Positions 26,434-35,602 of a stretch of DNA of 64,000 bases are shown piece by piece. Under the pieces are notes generated by a model. That model worked only from the letters and a program-made list of their open reading frames with translations, ran no database searches and was not told the DNA's origin. Both the position numbers and the translations under genes were made by a program. Within the stretch, counting starts at the first letter, position 1. Each line of letters begins with the position of its first letter. The stretch spans positions 291,381-355,380 of the forward strand of contig NZ_JACOGC010000005.1 in NCBI RefSeq assembly GCF_014284195.1, written 5' to 3'. The DNA comes from Cognatundibacterium griseum. Lineage in GTDB: Bacteria > Pseudomonadota > Gammaproteobacteria > Burkholderiales > Burkholderiaceae_D.

Positions 26434-26584
26434 GAGCCTGTAAGTGTACCGCAGATACCCTTATTGCATGATGACAGGATCGGCCTGAGTACTATCGCAT
26501 TCTGAACCTGATCATCGGCATCTGCCTCAACCTACCGTCTTTCACCGGACTGCAGGTGACGCGGAAAAAAGCGACGCCAACAAA

Positions 26585-27475
26585 TCATCTGAATAAAAAA
26601 GCCTCGATCAGACTTGCCAGCAATTCCGGCTGGTCATGATGCAGCATATGCCCTGCATTGGTGATCATCTCTTTCTGTAATTGCGGAATATGCGTCAGGC
26701 GACGGTCAATCTCTGCCTGTGCCTGCTCTTTCGGCCCCATCCAGTGCCATACATCGGTATCCTCAGCCTGCATCCACAATACCGGTGCGGTGATCTGCTG
26801 CCAGCACGCCATGACTTCCTCGACATGGAATAACAACGGGCTGGTCTGCTTATGTGCAGGATCACCTAAAATGACCCAGCGCCCTTCCGCATCCTGCTTT
26901 GCCCAGCAACCGGAAAGAAATGCTGCGCGTTCATCCGACAAACGCGGATTGGTCTTTTGCAGACGTGCAGCAACCTCGGCCTGTGAAGCATAAGTCCTTA
27001 ACGACGGCGGTCGCCGCAATTCATCAAGCCACTGGCGATAACGGCCCGGAGCCTGTTCCGCCCGGGTGGCAGGCAAACCGAAACCTTCCAGGTTCACCAG
27101 CCGGCGAACCCGTTCAGGGCGAGTACCAGCATACAGACCAGCCACATTCGCCCCCATGCTGTGACCCAGCAGATTCACCGGACCTTGCGGTACATAATGC
27201 TGCAGAATGGCATCCAGATCCCCCAGATAATCCGGAAACCAGTAAGTATCCGTTCCTGGCGCATCGGTCAGGCCGAAACCCCGCAAGTCCGGCGCGATGA
27301 CATGCCAGTCCTGTTGCAGATGATCAACCACAAACTGAAACGAGGCTGACACGTCCATCCAGCCATGCAGCATGACAATTAATGGCGCGTCTTCATTACC
27401 CCAGTGGCGGACGTGGTAACGCAAACCACGGACTTGAATGAACTCAGAACGGGAAGGCAGGCGGGCAATAGACAT
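26585..27475 (-). CDS. alpha/beta hydrolase
   Basis: 296 residues. Alpha/beta hydrolase fold: oxyanion HGWMDVSASF (about 37-46), DLRGFGLTDAP, nucleophile elbow LLGHSMGAN (Ser about 106), and the catalytic His in NAGHMLHHDQPE near the end. The acid would be in AEDTDVW. No signal peptide, so cytoplasmic. Substrate unknown: esterase, lipase or C-C hydrolase are all possible. It points away from the acyl-CoA synthetase gene. Confidence 0.87.
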   Translation of the reverse strand: MSIARLPSRSEFIQVRGLRYHVRHWGNEDAPLIVMLHGWMDVSASFQFVVDHLQQDWHVIAPDLRGFGLTDAPGTDTYWFPDYLGDLDAILQHYVPQGPVNLLGHSMGANVAGLYAGTRPERVRRLVNLEGFGLPATRAEQAPGRYRQWLDELRRPPSLRTYASQAEVAARLQKTNPRLSDERAAFLSGCWAKQDAEGRWVILGDPAHKQTSPLLFHVEEVMACWQQITAPVLWMQAEDTDVWHWMGPKEQAQAEIDRRLTHIPQLQKEMITNAGHMLHHDQPELLASLIEAFLFR

Positions 27476-27585
27476 GGCTGATTAATTCTTTTCATCAAGA
27501 AAATCTTTCCGGCAAAGCCTCAGGAAAGAACGATATGCAGTAGGATGCAGATATCTGAAATACAAGGATAACACTGACAACAATA

Positions 27586-27597
27586 GAACGACCGTTC
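27586..27597 (+). promoter_or_regulatory. candidate TetR-type operator before acyl-CoA synthetase
   Basis: GAACG-AC-CGTTC is a perfect five-pair dyad, 22 bases before the start codon. The pattern resembles GAAC/GTTC operators of acyl-CoA-responsive TetR regulators. A good ribosome site GGAG (27610-27613) follows. Regulator not in the window. Confidence 0.45.
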
Positions 27598-27618
27598 GAT
27601 AATTATAACGGAGACCCG

Positions 27619-29331
27619 ATGAAACCGCAGGACACCCTCAAATCGCAGGTGACAGACATGACTGCCGATAGCGTCGATCATTATTCAGCGCTGTACCGGA
27701 ACTTCCGGTGGGAAGTTCCGCTGTATTTCAATATCGCCGAAGCATGCTGCCGCCGCTGGGCATCTGAGACAAAACGTACCGCCATTTATCACGAAGACAG
27801 CGCTGGCAACACCAGTCGCCTGAGCTACGCAGGTTTATCCAAGGCAGCCAATCAACTGTCCCACCTGTTGCAATTACAAGGTGTGCAGCGTGGCGATGTC
27901 GTCGCCTGCATCATGCCGCAACGGCCAGAAACGGCCATTACGATCATGGCCTGTCTGCAGATGGGGGCAATCGTGATGCCGCTGTCTTTTCTGTTCGGGC
28001 CGGAAGCGCTGGAATACCGGCTGCAACACAGCGAAGCCAAAGCACTGATACTTGACAGCAGCGGGCTGGATGCCTATTTATCGATTGCCCGGAGCTGCCC
28101 GCATCTGCAGACGCTCATCACCGTCGATTGTCCGCATGCGCCTGCCGATTTCCCACATCTGGAATGGGAAAATTATCTGCCGCAAATGCCGGTCGATTTT
28201 GAAATGATCCAGACCCGCGCTACAGATCCAGCAATTCTGATTTACACCAGCGGCACCACAGGCGCACCAAAGGGCGCGCTGATCCCCCATTCGGCAATCA
28301 TTGGAAATCTGACCGGCTTTGTCGCCTCCCAGAACTGGTTCCCGAAAAAGAAAGATGTGTTCTGGTCACCGGCAGACTGGGCCTGGACTGGCGGCCTGAT
28401 GGATGCTTTGTTGCCATCACTGTATTTCGGTCAGCCGATTGTCGGCTATCAGGGTCGTTTCACAGCAGAAACAGCGTTCTATCTGCTGGAAAAATACAAG
28501 ATCACCAATACCTTCCTGTTCCCTACCGCCCTCAAAATGATGATGAAAGCGGAACCCGCGCCGCGTGAAAAATACAAGCTGAAACTACGCGCCATCATGA
28601 GTGCCGGAGAAGCCGTCGGGGACGCTGTATTCCACTGGTGCGAACAGGCGCTGAATGTCATCCCGAATGAAATGTTTGGCCAGACAGAGATGAACTACAT
28701 CGTCGGCAACAGCCACCAGCAATGGCCTGCCCACCCCGGCAGCATGGGACGCCCCTATCCGGGACATCAGGTTGCCGTGATTGATGATGATGGCAAACCG
28801 GTCGGCGCGGGAGTGACCGGTGAAGTGGCCATGCACCGCTTTGATATTCATGGACATCCCGATCCGGTGTTTTTTCTCGGTTATTGGAAAAATGATTCCG
28901 CAACCCGCGATAAATTTTCCGGCGACTGGTGCCGCACCGGCGATCTGGCCTATGCCGATGCCGATGGTTATCTCTGGTATCAGGGGCGTGCGGATGATAT
29001 GTTCAAGGCAGCCGGCTACCGGATTGGTCCTTCAGAAATTGAAAATTGTCTGGTCAAACATCCTGCTGTCGCCAACACTGCGGTGGTTCCCAAGCCTGAC
29101 AAGGAACGCGGTAATCTGGTCAAAGCATACGTCGTGCTGAGCCCTGGTTACAAGGCCAGCGACAAGCTGATTATGGAGTTGCAGAAACACGTCAAGGGGA
29201 AACTTGCTCCCTATGAATATCCGAAAGAAATTGAATTTATCGATGCCTTGCCCATGACGACAACGGGTAAAGTGCAGCGGCGGGTACTGCGCCTGCAGGA
29301 GCAGGAAAGGTCCAAACAAAAACGCACGTAA
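27619..29331 (+). CDS. acyl-CoA synthetase (AMP-forming)
   Basis: 570 residues. ANL superfamily: P-loop YTSGTTGAPKG (about 206-216), WSPADWAWTGG, GQTEMNYIVG, CRTGDLAYADADGYLWYQGRADDMFKAAGYRIGP split over the hinge Asp, and the catalytic lysine in TTTGKVQRR. The WSPADWAW motif suggests short- to medium-chain acids (acetate, propionate, butyrate type) rather than long-chain fatty acids. It activates the acid to acyl-AMP and then acyl-CoA. Single gene between its operator and a terminator. Confidence 0.9.
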   Translation: MKPQDTLKSQVTDMTADSVDHYSALYRNFRWEVPLYFNIAEACCRRWASETKRTAIYHEDSAGNTSRLSYAGLSKAANQLSHLLQLQGVQRGDVVACIMPQRPETAITIMACLQMGAIVMPLSFLFGPEALEYRLQHSEAKALILDSSGLDAYLSIARSCPHLQTLITVDCPHAPADFPHLEWENYLPQMPVDFEMIQTRATDPAILIYTSGTTGAPKGALIPHSAIIGNLTGFVASQNWFPKKKDVFWSPADWAWTGGLMDALLPSLYFGQPIVGYQGRFTAETAFYLLEKYKITNTFLFPTALKMMMKAEPAPREKYKLKLRAIMSAGEAVGDAVFHWCEQALNVIPNEMFGQTEMNYIVGNSHQQWPAHPGSMGRPYPGHQVAVIDDDGKPVGAGVTGEVAMHRFDIHGHPDPVFFLGYWKNDSATRDKFSGDWCRTGDLAYADADGYLWYQGRADDMFKAAGYRIGPSEIENCLVKHPAVANTAVVPKPDKERGNLVKAYVVLSPGYKASDKLIMELQKHVKGKLAPYEYPKEIEFIDALPMTTTGKVQRRVLRLQEQERSKQKRT

Positions 29332-29352
29332 TACGTAATATTGACAAGAAAC

Positions 29353-29384
29353 AGACTGTCCGGCTCACCAACCGGCAGTCTTTC
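29353..29384 (+). terminator. terminator of the acyl-CoA synthetase gene
   Basis: AGACTG-CCGG pairs with CCGG-CAGTCT with one bulged T in the left arm, then TTT. 21 bases after the stop. Confidence 0.75.
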
Positions 29385-29426
29385 ACATTCGGGTATATTC
29401 AGGCCATGCCGGGCGGCTGCATCACC

Positions 29427-30059
29427 TCAGGGCAAACTCAGGATTTTGGCGCCCAGTGTCTGTGCAATATCATCAAGCTGCCCACTGATGGCTTGTCCAT
29501 AAGCTGTTGCCTGAAATCCGGTCCCATCAAATACATGTTCCCTGCCGATCTGCACATCACCGGCTACACTTGTAGAAAATTCATAACGCTGCACCAGCAC
29601 TCCGGCCAGGGCATCATATAAATGGATTTCCAGTTGCAGCGTCCTGTGTTTTTTCTCCCGCAATCCCAGCCACACCGGCTCGGTATGAACCCCGGCGTTC
29701 AGCACCTGCCCTGCAATCACGTACTGCACATGATACAAAGCCGCAGTCTGCGCCAGTAATTGACTGTCCGCCTGACTGAACTGCCAGTCGAGCGATAATA
29801 AGTCCGGTGTTGTTTTGATCTGAAATGACGGAGTTTGTGCCAGACGGCGTGCCAGTGCCCGCGGCAATCCCTGTGCGATGTCATCAATATCCTGAACCTG
29901 CGCCGGCTTATTCACGGCAAACCCCGTCAGTAATACGGTAATTGCAGCTCCTCGATTCACCCTGACAGACTGTGCCGCAGCATCGGAAAAACTCACCAGT
30001 GTGCCGGAAGCACCAAGCAGAAACAACAGCCGGAACAGAACGGATATCAGAACTCGCAT
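29427..30059 (-). CDS. periplasmic protein with FlgT middle-domain-like fold
   Basis: 210 residues from the ATG at 30059 (two GTG codons upstream are alternatives). A signal peptide ends near SDAAA-QS. The remainder, with ITVLLTGFAVNKPAQVQDIDDIAQGLPRALARRL split over two strands and YHVQYVIAGQVLN, resembles the middle domain of the flagellar assembly protein FlgT and related TolB-N-like folds. No flagellar genes are near, so a flagellar role is only a guess. Convergent with the acyl-CoA synthetase gene. Confidence 0.6.
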   Translation of the reverse strand: MRVLISVLFRLLFLLGASGTLVSFSDAAAQSVRVNRGAAITVLLTGFAVNKPAQVQDIDDIAQGLPRALARRLAQTPSFQIKTTPDLLSLDWQFSQADSQLLAQTAALYHVQYVIAGQVLNAGVHTEPVWLGLREKKHRTLQLEIHLYDALAGVLVQRYEFSTSVAGDVQIGREHVFDGTGFQATAYGQAISGQLDDIAQTLGAKILSLP

Positions 30060-30210
30060 GATAATATTCACCACGTCAAAAGAGGAATGTGTGCATGTGC
30101 AAAATCTGCTGATGCGCTGCCAGCAGCCGTATTATTTAAACACATCTGTCCGGTGAAATACATTTTTGCCGGAGCTATCGCTTCTACAATATCCGGAACA
30201 GCATTCTGCA

Positions 30211-30780
30211 ATGATTTCCTCAGCCCGCCTCCACATACGCCTGGCCCACACCGATGACAGTACTGCCCTGCTTGCTTTTGAGCTGGAAAACCGGGGGCAC
30301 TTCGAACAATGGATCGCCAGTCGCGGCGCGGCATTCTACACGCCTGAAAATGTTCGCGAGAGCCTGCGGCAAGCACAGTGGCAGGCGCAAGCCCAACAGG
30401 AATTGCACTACCTGGCATGGAATGGAGATGAAATTGTTGGTCGCATCACTCTGCGCGGCATTGAAAAGAAAGATTATTTCAGGGCGACCCTGGGCTATCG
30501 TTTCAGCGCCCGCCATGGCGGACAGGGTTACGCCACCGAAGCCGTTAACGCGGTAGTGCAACATGCCTTTGCAACACTCGGCCTGTGGCGCATTGAAGCA
30601 ATGGTCATCGCGGATAATCATTCGTCCCTGGCCATCATGCGGAAATGCAGTTTCACCCAATTTGGCCACGCACATTCCGCCTTGCTGCGAAACGGAAAGT
30701 GGATGGATATGCTGTATTTTGAACGGCACGCCAACCACCCTAAAGACCTTGCAGCCGATGCAGCAAGCGCAGATTGCTGA
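30211..30780 (+). CDS. GNAT-family acetyltransferase, RimJ/RimL-like
   Basis: 189 residues from the ATG at 30211; an in-frame TTG at 30166 is less likely. GNAT fold with RLHIRLAHTDD at the start, the acetyl-CoA loop region LGYRFSARHGGQGYATEAV (about 95-112) and VIADNHSSLAIMRKCSF, the usual asparagine-containing stretch of RimJ/RimL N-acetyltransferases. Target unknown: ribosomal proteins, tRNA-linked or small amines. Alone between a divergent gene and the GIN-domain gene. Confidence 0.85.
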   Translation: MISSARLHIRLAHTDDSTALLAFELENRGHFEQWIASRGAAFYTPENVRESLRQAQWQAQAQQELHYLAWNGDEIVGRITLRGIEKKDYFRATLGYRFSARHGGQGYATEAVNAVVQHAFATLGLWRIEAMVIADNHSSLAIMRKCSFTQFGHAHSALLRNGKWMDMLYFERHANHPKDLAADAASADC

Positions 30781-30918
30781 TTGCATTCCTGCCAAAAAAG
30801 CATTCTGCACCACGAATTTTGCACTTTGTCGCAAGAAGGTTTCAGCACCGGTGGCGCAGGCAGATAATCGCTTTATCCCGGCTGACTCCGGTTTCACTTA
30901 CTTTCTCTGGAGAACACG

Positions 30919-31569
30919 ATGTGCACTCAACCAAACCGTTCTGCTGTCACGCTGTCTGGCCTGTTTTTCTCTGCGTTTTTATTCTGCCACGCCGCGATAG
31001 CGGAAGATTTCACCCGCAATGTCGCCAGCTTTAATGTCATCAAAAGCCGCAGTGCGATGAATGTGACGGTGGAAGTCGGTAAAACGCAGTCAATTACCAT
31101 TAAAGGCAATGAAAAATTTGCTTCCAGAGTGATCACTGAAGTGATCGGTAATGAACTCATTCTGTCTTACAAGGAAAAGCACAACATCCATATCTCGGAT
31201 GATGCGCAAGTCATCATTACCGTTCCGCAACTCAACCGCTTCAAAATGGAAGGCGCCGGCCTGACCAGGCTGATCAATATTAACAGCGATGATTTTGAGT
31301 TGTCATATGAAGGTGCAGGTATGCTGGTTGCAACGGGAAAGACAAAATATCTGCGGTTGCGCGCACAAGGTGTCGGACTGGTTGAAACCAAAGATCTGGT
31401 GGCGGAGCGGGCCGATGTGAATGTGGAAGGCATTGGCGCAGTTTCGGTCAACGCCCGCGAAAAACTGAATGCCAACGTGCAGGGTATCGGCACCCTGACC
31501 TATTACGGAAATCCGAAACAACTGGTGAAAAGCGTCGAGGGTATAGGCAGCATTCATGCCGGCGACTGA
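30919..31569 (+). CDS. GIN-domain (DUF2807) secreted protein
   Basis: 216 residues. Signal peptide to about AAIA-ED (residue 28). The rest is a repetitive beta-helix typical of the GIN domain: FNVIKSRSAMNVTVEVGK, then recurring short turns MEGAG, YEGAG, AQGVG, VEGIG, VQGIG, VEGIG, each at a strand end. Domain of unknown function found in surface and periplasmic proteins. Good ribosome site GGAG. Not clearly linked to its neighbours. Confidence 0.85.
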   Translation: MCTQPNRSAVTLSGLFFSAFLFCHAAIAEDFTRNVASFNVIKSRSAMNVTVEVGKTQSITIKGNEKFASRVITEVIGNELILSYKEKHNIHISDDAQVIITVPQLNRFKMEGAGLTRLININSDDFELSYEGAGMLVATGKTKYLRLRAQGVGLVETKDLVAERADVNVEGIGAVSVNAREKLNANVQGIGTLTYYGNPKQLVKSVEGIGSIHAGD

Positions 31570-31725
31570 ATAGCTCACTGAAACAGTTCAACACCACGCA
31601 ACTAGTAAAAAATCAGTTTCCGCTCAGAAGTGCGCTGAACGCGGCAGTCTGGAATACATGATCAGCGCTCATTCATCGCTGCTGCGTCTGAACTGGAATA
31701 CCCGGAGGTATTGGTACTGATGCGT

Positions 31726-32559
31726 TTATTCGGCCGCAGATGGCCGGTTCGCAGGCATTTGCGTCAGCGCCATCAGCTCATTTTCATCAAAACCGGCAGC
31801 ACGCCTTCCCTCCAGATTGAAAGGTCCGCGCAAACGCGGGGCTTTGTATTTTTCGGCCAGCACGGCATAAGTGGCGACCGGATCAAGCTGCTGTTGCTGA
31901 CACAATGTTTTATACCAGTCGTTACCGATGGCGACATGGCCAATTTCATCGCGGTAAATAATGTCCAGAATATCGGCAGCCACCTGATCTCCGGCCTGCG
32001 CCAGTTTGGCGGCAACGCCAGGTGTCACATCCAGTCCGCGCGCCTCCAGTGTGCGCGGCACCAGCGCGAGCCGGGCAATCAGATCCTGACTGGTTTTTGC
32101 TGCCATTTCCCATAAACTGTTATGCGCTGTAAAGTCACCGTAGGCGTAACCCAGCGCCTGCAAATGCGTTTCCAGCAGTTGAAAATGATAGGCCTCTTCC
32201 CTGGCCACTTTCAGCCAGTCGCGGTAAAAGCGTTCTGGCATACCGGGAAAACGCCAGAGGATATCGCAGGCCAGGTTAACTGCATTCAACTCAATGTGTG
32301 CCAGCGCATGAATCAGCACTGCCCGGCCTTCCACGGTATGCATGGCACGACGTCCGACCTGACCGGGTGCGACCAGTTCCGGTTTCGCCGGGCGGCCGGG
32401 AATACCTTCCGGAGCCATGATCTGACAACAGGTGTCGAGCGTCACCGTATCGGAGATAGCCAGCACACGCCGGCACTTGCTGCCGGTATCGCAATCAAGC
32501 AACGCCAGCAGGGCTTCGTGACGTAACTCCATCATCACTTCAGTATTCAAATCGTTCAT
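31726..32559 (-). CDS. DUF455 ferritin-like protein
   Basis: 277 residues from the ATG at 32559; GTG at 32580 would add seven residues. Helical ferritin-like fold with conserved pairs for a di-iron centre: AHIELNAVNLACD (Glu and His), AREEAYHF, and YRDEIGHVAIG. DUF455 proteins are widespread in proteobacteria, related to the tRNA hydroxylase MiaE fold; their reaction is not established. Opposite strand to both neighbours. Confidence 0.85.
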   Translation of the reverse strand: MNDLNTEVMMELRHEALLALLDCDTGSKCRRVLAISDTVTLDTCCQIMAPEGIPGRPAKPELVAPGQVGRRAMHTVEGRAVLIHALAHIELNAVNLACDILWRFPGMPERFYRDWLKVAREEAYHFQLLETHLQALGYAYGDFTAHNSLWEMAAKTSQDLIARLALVPRTLEARGLDVTPGVAAKLAQAGDQVAADILDIIYRDEIGHVAIGNDWYKTLCQQQQLDPVATYAVLAEKYKAPRLRGPFNLEGRRAAGFDENELMALTQMPANRPSAAE

Positions 32560-32763
32560 ATCAGTGCATGACTCCGGCACAGCAGGGCGCGGAGCGTTAA
32601 AATAGCGTTTCCGGGATGATTCCAGTCAACATCAGGGCAAAGTACCGTCCACAATCATTCCCTTGATGCCATTGCAATCAGTCGCGCTGGTTTCTGCCAT
32701 CAGGCTGTTTTCTGGACCTGTGGACGAAAGCAGTTTTTTCAGCCGCTATTTTACGGAATTATT

Positions 32764-33288
32764 ATGCCCATCTACCAATTAGGTGATATCGCACCGGAAA
32801 TCGATGCCTCTGCTTACATTACCGATACGGCAAAAATCATTGGCAAAGTCCGCATTGAAGCCAGAGCCAGCATCTGGTTTGACGTCACCATCCGCGGTGA
32901 CAATGAATTAATCACTGTCAGTAAAAACAGCAATGTGCAGGAAGCTTGTATTCTGCATACCGATCCCGGGTTTCCTTTGACGATCGGTCCCAATGTGACG
33001 GTTGGTCATCAGGCGATGCTGCACGGCTGCACTATCGGCGAAGGATCGCTGATCGGAATTCAGGCGGTGATTCTGAATGGCGCTAAAATAGGAAAAAACT
33101 GCCTGGTCGGCGCAGGAGCACTGGTTACCGAAGGTAAAGAATTTCCGGACAATTCGCTGATCATCGGTTCACCAGCCAAAGCTGTCCGCCAACTCAACGA
33201 CGATGACCGCATGCGGATGCACATGAATACCGCTAACTACGCACAACGCGGCCAGCTTTACAAAACGCAATTGCGCCGCATCGACTAA
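32764..33288 (+). CDS. gamma-carbonic anhydrase family protein
   Basis: 174 residues. Left-handed beta-helix built of hexapeptide repeats (about 20-140). Metal-binding histidines are visible in ILHTDPG and in GHQAMLHGC, two residues of the trimeric Zn/Fe site. Similar to YrdA/PaaY-type proteins, some of which hydrate CO2 and some of which act as thioesterases; activity cannot be told here. 91 bases before Hsp33 on the same strand, an arrangement I recall as conserved in Burkholderiales. Confidence 0.92.
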   Translation: MPIYQLGDIAPEIDASAYITDTAKIIGKVRIEARASIWFDVTIRGDNELITVSKNSNVQEACILHTDPGFPLTIGPNVTVGHQAMLHGCTIGEGSLIGIQAVILNGAKIGKNCLVGAGALVTEGKEFPDNSLIIGSPAKAVRQLNDDDRMRMHMNTANYAQRGQLYKTQLRRID

Positions 33289-33379
33289 TTTTTCCGGACC
33301 AGCGCCGGTTCTGACGCAATCAGACTGGCTCTGTCCATCCGCTTTACCCCGGTCCCCTGGGATCGTACACAATCGCACT

Positions 33380-34306
33380 ATGACTGATACTTTACAAAAA
33401 TTTATGTTTGAACACGCCGGCGTCCGCGGCGAACTGGTGGAACTGGAAACGGCATGGCAGCAAATGCAGTCACACCGCACTTATCCAAAAGCGGTACAAA
33501 TCGTTCTGGGTGAACTGATGGCGGCTTCAGCGTTGTTATCTGCGAATCTGAAATTCGACGGCACGATGATTATGCAGATTCACGGCGATGGCCCGGTCAA
33601 ACTGATGGTCGTGGAATGCGACGATCAGCTGCGCCTGCGAGCCACGGCCAAGCTGGCCGACGATGCCGTCATTGAAGACCATGAGACCCTGCGCGATCTG
33701 GTTCATGCACATGGACAGGGACGTTTCGTGATTACGCTGGACCCTAACGATAAACTGCCTGGTCAGCAGGCCTATCAGGGTATCGTGCCGCTGGATGGCG
33801 ATAACATTGCCACTATCATCGAAAACTATATGCTGCGCTCCGAACAGCTCGATACCAAACTCTGGCTGGCTGCCGACAATCAGGTAGCCCGCGGTCTGCT
33901 GCTGCAAAAACTGCCCCATACCGGCGGTATCGAAGTAAAGACAGAAAATCCCGAAGAGGCCTGGGACCATGCAGTGATGCTCGGAGACACACTGAAACGC
34001 GGAGAAATGCTGGAGCACAACATCAGCACGCTGATGCACCGCCTGTTCTGGGAACAGACGCTGCGGGTGTTTGATCCACTGCATCCGGTGTTCCATTGCA
34101 GCTGCACCCGGGAAAAAGTCGGTGACATGTTAAAAATGCTGGGCAGTACGGAAATTGAGAATACCCTCGCCGAACTCGGGAAAATCGACATCAACTGTGA
34201 TTTCTGCGGTCAGCATTACGCCTTCGATCCGGTAGACTGTGCCCAACTGTTTGTCACCAGCACACTGGCAGACGGTACCCAGCCTGCCAGCAATATGAAG
34301 CACTGA
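33380..34306 (+). CDS. hslO: redox-regulated chaperone Hsp33
   Basis: 308 residues. Substrate-binding N-terminal domain and a C-terminal zinc switch with C-x-C (FHCSC) and C-x-x-C (CDFC) motifs about 30 residues apart. In reducing conditions the four cysteines hold zinc and the chaperone is off; oxidative plus heat stress releases zinc and unfolds the linker so that it binds unfolding proteins. Behind the gamma-carbonic anhydrase gene. Confidence 0.95.
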   Translation: MTDTLQKFMFEHAGVRGELVELETAWQQMQSHRTYPKAVQIVLGELMAASALLSANLKFDGTMIMQIHGDGPVKLMVVECDDQLRLRATAKLADDAVIEDHETLRDLVHAHGQGRFVITLDPNDKLPGQQAYQGIVPLDGDNIATIIENYMLRSEQLDTKLWLAADNQVARGLLLQKLPHTGGIEVKTENPEEAWDHAVMLGDTLKRGEMLEHNISTLMHRLFWEQTLRVFDPLHPVFHCSCTREKVGDMLKMLGSTEIENTLAELGKIDINCDFCGQHYAFDPVDCAQLFVTSTLADGTQPASNMKH

Positions 34307-34318
34307 TCATCACAGCGT

Positions 34319-34351
34319 CAGCAGTGGCTGCTCTCCTCTAAGTTACTGCTG
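34319..34351 (+). terminator. possible weak terminator after hslO
   Basis: CAGCAGT and ACTGCTG form a seven-pair stem with a long 19-base loop, followed by CCTCCTTTCC. Poor T-run, so low confidence. Confidence 0.3.
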
Positions 34352-34448
34352 CCTCCTTTCCGGCAATGCTGATGGGCTACCGCACATCAGCACCCATCCT
34401 GCCAGCCTTTCCCCGACCGCTACAGAAACTGTTGTCAGCATCAAACCC

Positions 34449-34479
34449 TTGACCATGACGTAACGTCAGGCTTTATAGT
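34449..34479 (+). promoter_or_regulatory. MerR-type promoter/operator
   Basis: TTGACC (34449-34454), a spacer of exactly 19 bases, then TATAGT (34474-34479). The spacer contains the perfect palindrome TGACGT-A-ACGTCA (34456-34468). The long spacer with a central dyad is the hallmark of promoters twisted open by MerR regulators. The gene that follows is a MerR regulator, so autoregulation with the downstream pump is likely. Confidence 0.8.
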
Positions 34480-34523
34480 ATCAGCCATTGGATTATTGCG
34501 ATGACGAAAAGCAGAAAGCACCC

Positions 34524-35576
34524 ATGCGACTCAAGATCGGAGAGCTGGCAAAACGCGCCGGGCTGACAGTACGTACTTTGCATCATTACGACAGCATAGG
34601 ACTGTTGCGTCCTACCGCCCGTTCAGATGCGGGCTACCGTCTGTATAACCGGGAAGATATTACCCGTCTGTTCCGGATACAAACCTTACGCCGCCTGCAT
34701 TTACCGTTGGCCGAGATCGCCACCCTGATTGACCGGGAACCAACCGGCTTGCAGGCATTGATTAGCGAACAGCTGGAAATACTGGATCAGCAAATCAAAA
34801 AGCAGCAGTTATTACAGCAGCGTTTGCAGACTTTGCACCATCTGCTTGAAGCGGACGAGCAACTGCCACTGGATGACTGGTTGCTGGCGCTGGAAATGTA
34901 CAGTGTTGCAGACCGCTATTTCACCTCGGAAGAATTGCACTGGTTACGCTCAGGTCAGCAGAAACAGTTACTCGATCAGGCCATCCGTCCATTGATTGCG
35001 GAAGCCCACGCGCTGATGGAAAGACAGCTTCCAGCTTCCGATCCGGCAGCACAGGATCTGGCAGTCCGCTGGATCAGCGCCATGAATAACGCGATGCCAA
35101 ACATGCCGCGCTATTTACTGCATCTGTCGCGCCTGCACAGAAATGAACCGGGAATTCAGGCATTGACAGGCGTGGATGGTGAACTGATGGACTATATCAG
35201 CATGGCATCCATCGAAGTCCGGTATGGCATCTACCACCGTTATCTGACGGAAAAAGAGTTGCGCTTTTTTAAAACATCATCGTTTCAGAATGCAGATGCC
35301 TGGAATACCCTGTTTTCCGATATCCGGGAAAAAATGCTGGCAGGTATCCCGGCGGTGAACGACGAGATGCAGCCTTTATTCCTGCAATGGCGCAGCCTGT
35401 TTCTGGATGCCTGGGGCAATGACATGCAGGTCGTACAGAAAGTGCGTGACATCCATCGCCAGGAAACCGGTGTTCTCCTCGGCGGCGGCCTGTCTGACGG
35501 CCTGATGCGCTATGCGCGGGAAGGCCTGATGCATCTTGAAGCACAACTCCGGCAAGCTGCAGCAAAAGAAGAATAA
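34524..35576 (+). CDS. MerR-family regulator with long TipAS-like effector domain
   Basis: 350 residues from the ATG at 34524. N-terminal winged helix: LKIGELAKRAGLTVRTLHHY and GLLRPTARSDAGYRLY (residues about 1-40), then the dimer coiled coil (about 75-115). The C-terminal 230 residues are helical and look like one or two TipAS ligand-binding domains, much longer than metal-sensing MerR members and lacking their cysteines, so an organic compound such as a drug is the likely ligand. Its own 19-spacer operator lies 45 bases upstream; an MFS pump follows after 26 bases. Confidence 0.88.
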   Translation: MRLKIGELAKRAGLTVRTLHHYDSIGLLRPTARSDAGYRLYNREDITRLFRIQTLRRLHLPLAEIATLIDREPTGLQALISEQLEILDQQIKKQQLLQQRLQTLHHLLEADEQLPLDDWLLALEMYSVADRYFTSEELHWLRSGQQKQLLDQAIRPLIAEAHALMERQLPASDPAAQDLAVRWISAMNNAMPNMPRYLLHLSRLHRNEPGIQALTGVDGELMDYISMASIEVRYGIYHRYLTEKELRFFKTSSFQNADAWNTLFSDIREKMLAGIPAVNDEMQPLFLQWRSLFLDAWGNDMQVVQKVRDIHRQETGVLLGGGLSDGLMRYAREGLMHLEAQLRQAAAKEE

Positions 35577-35602
35577 GCATTAACAATCAATCAGAATCAG
35601 AA

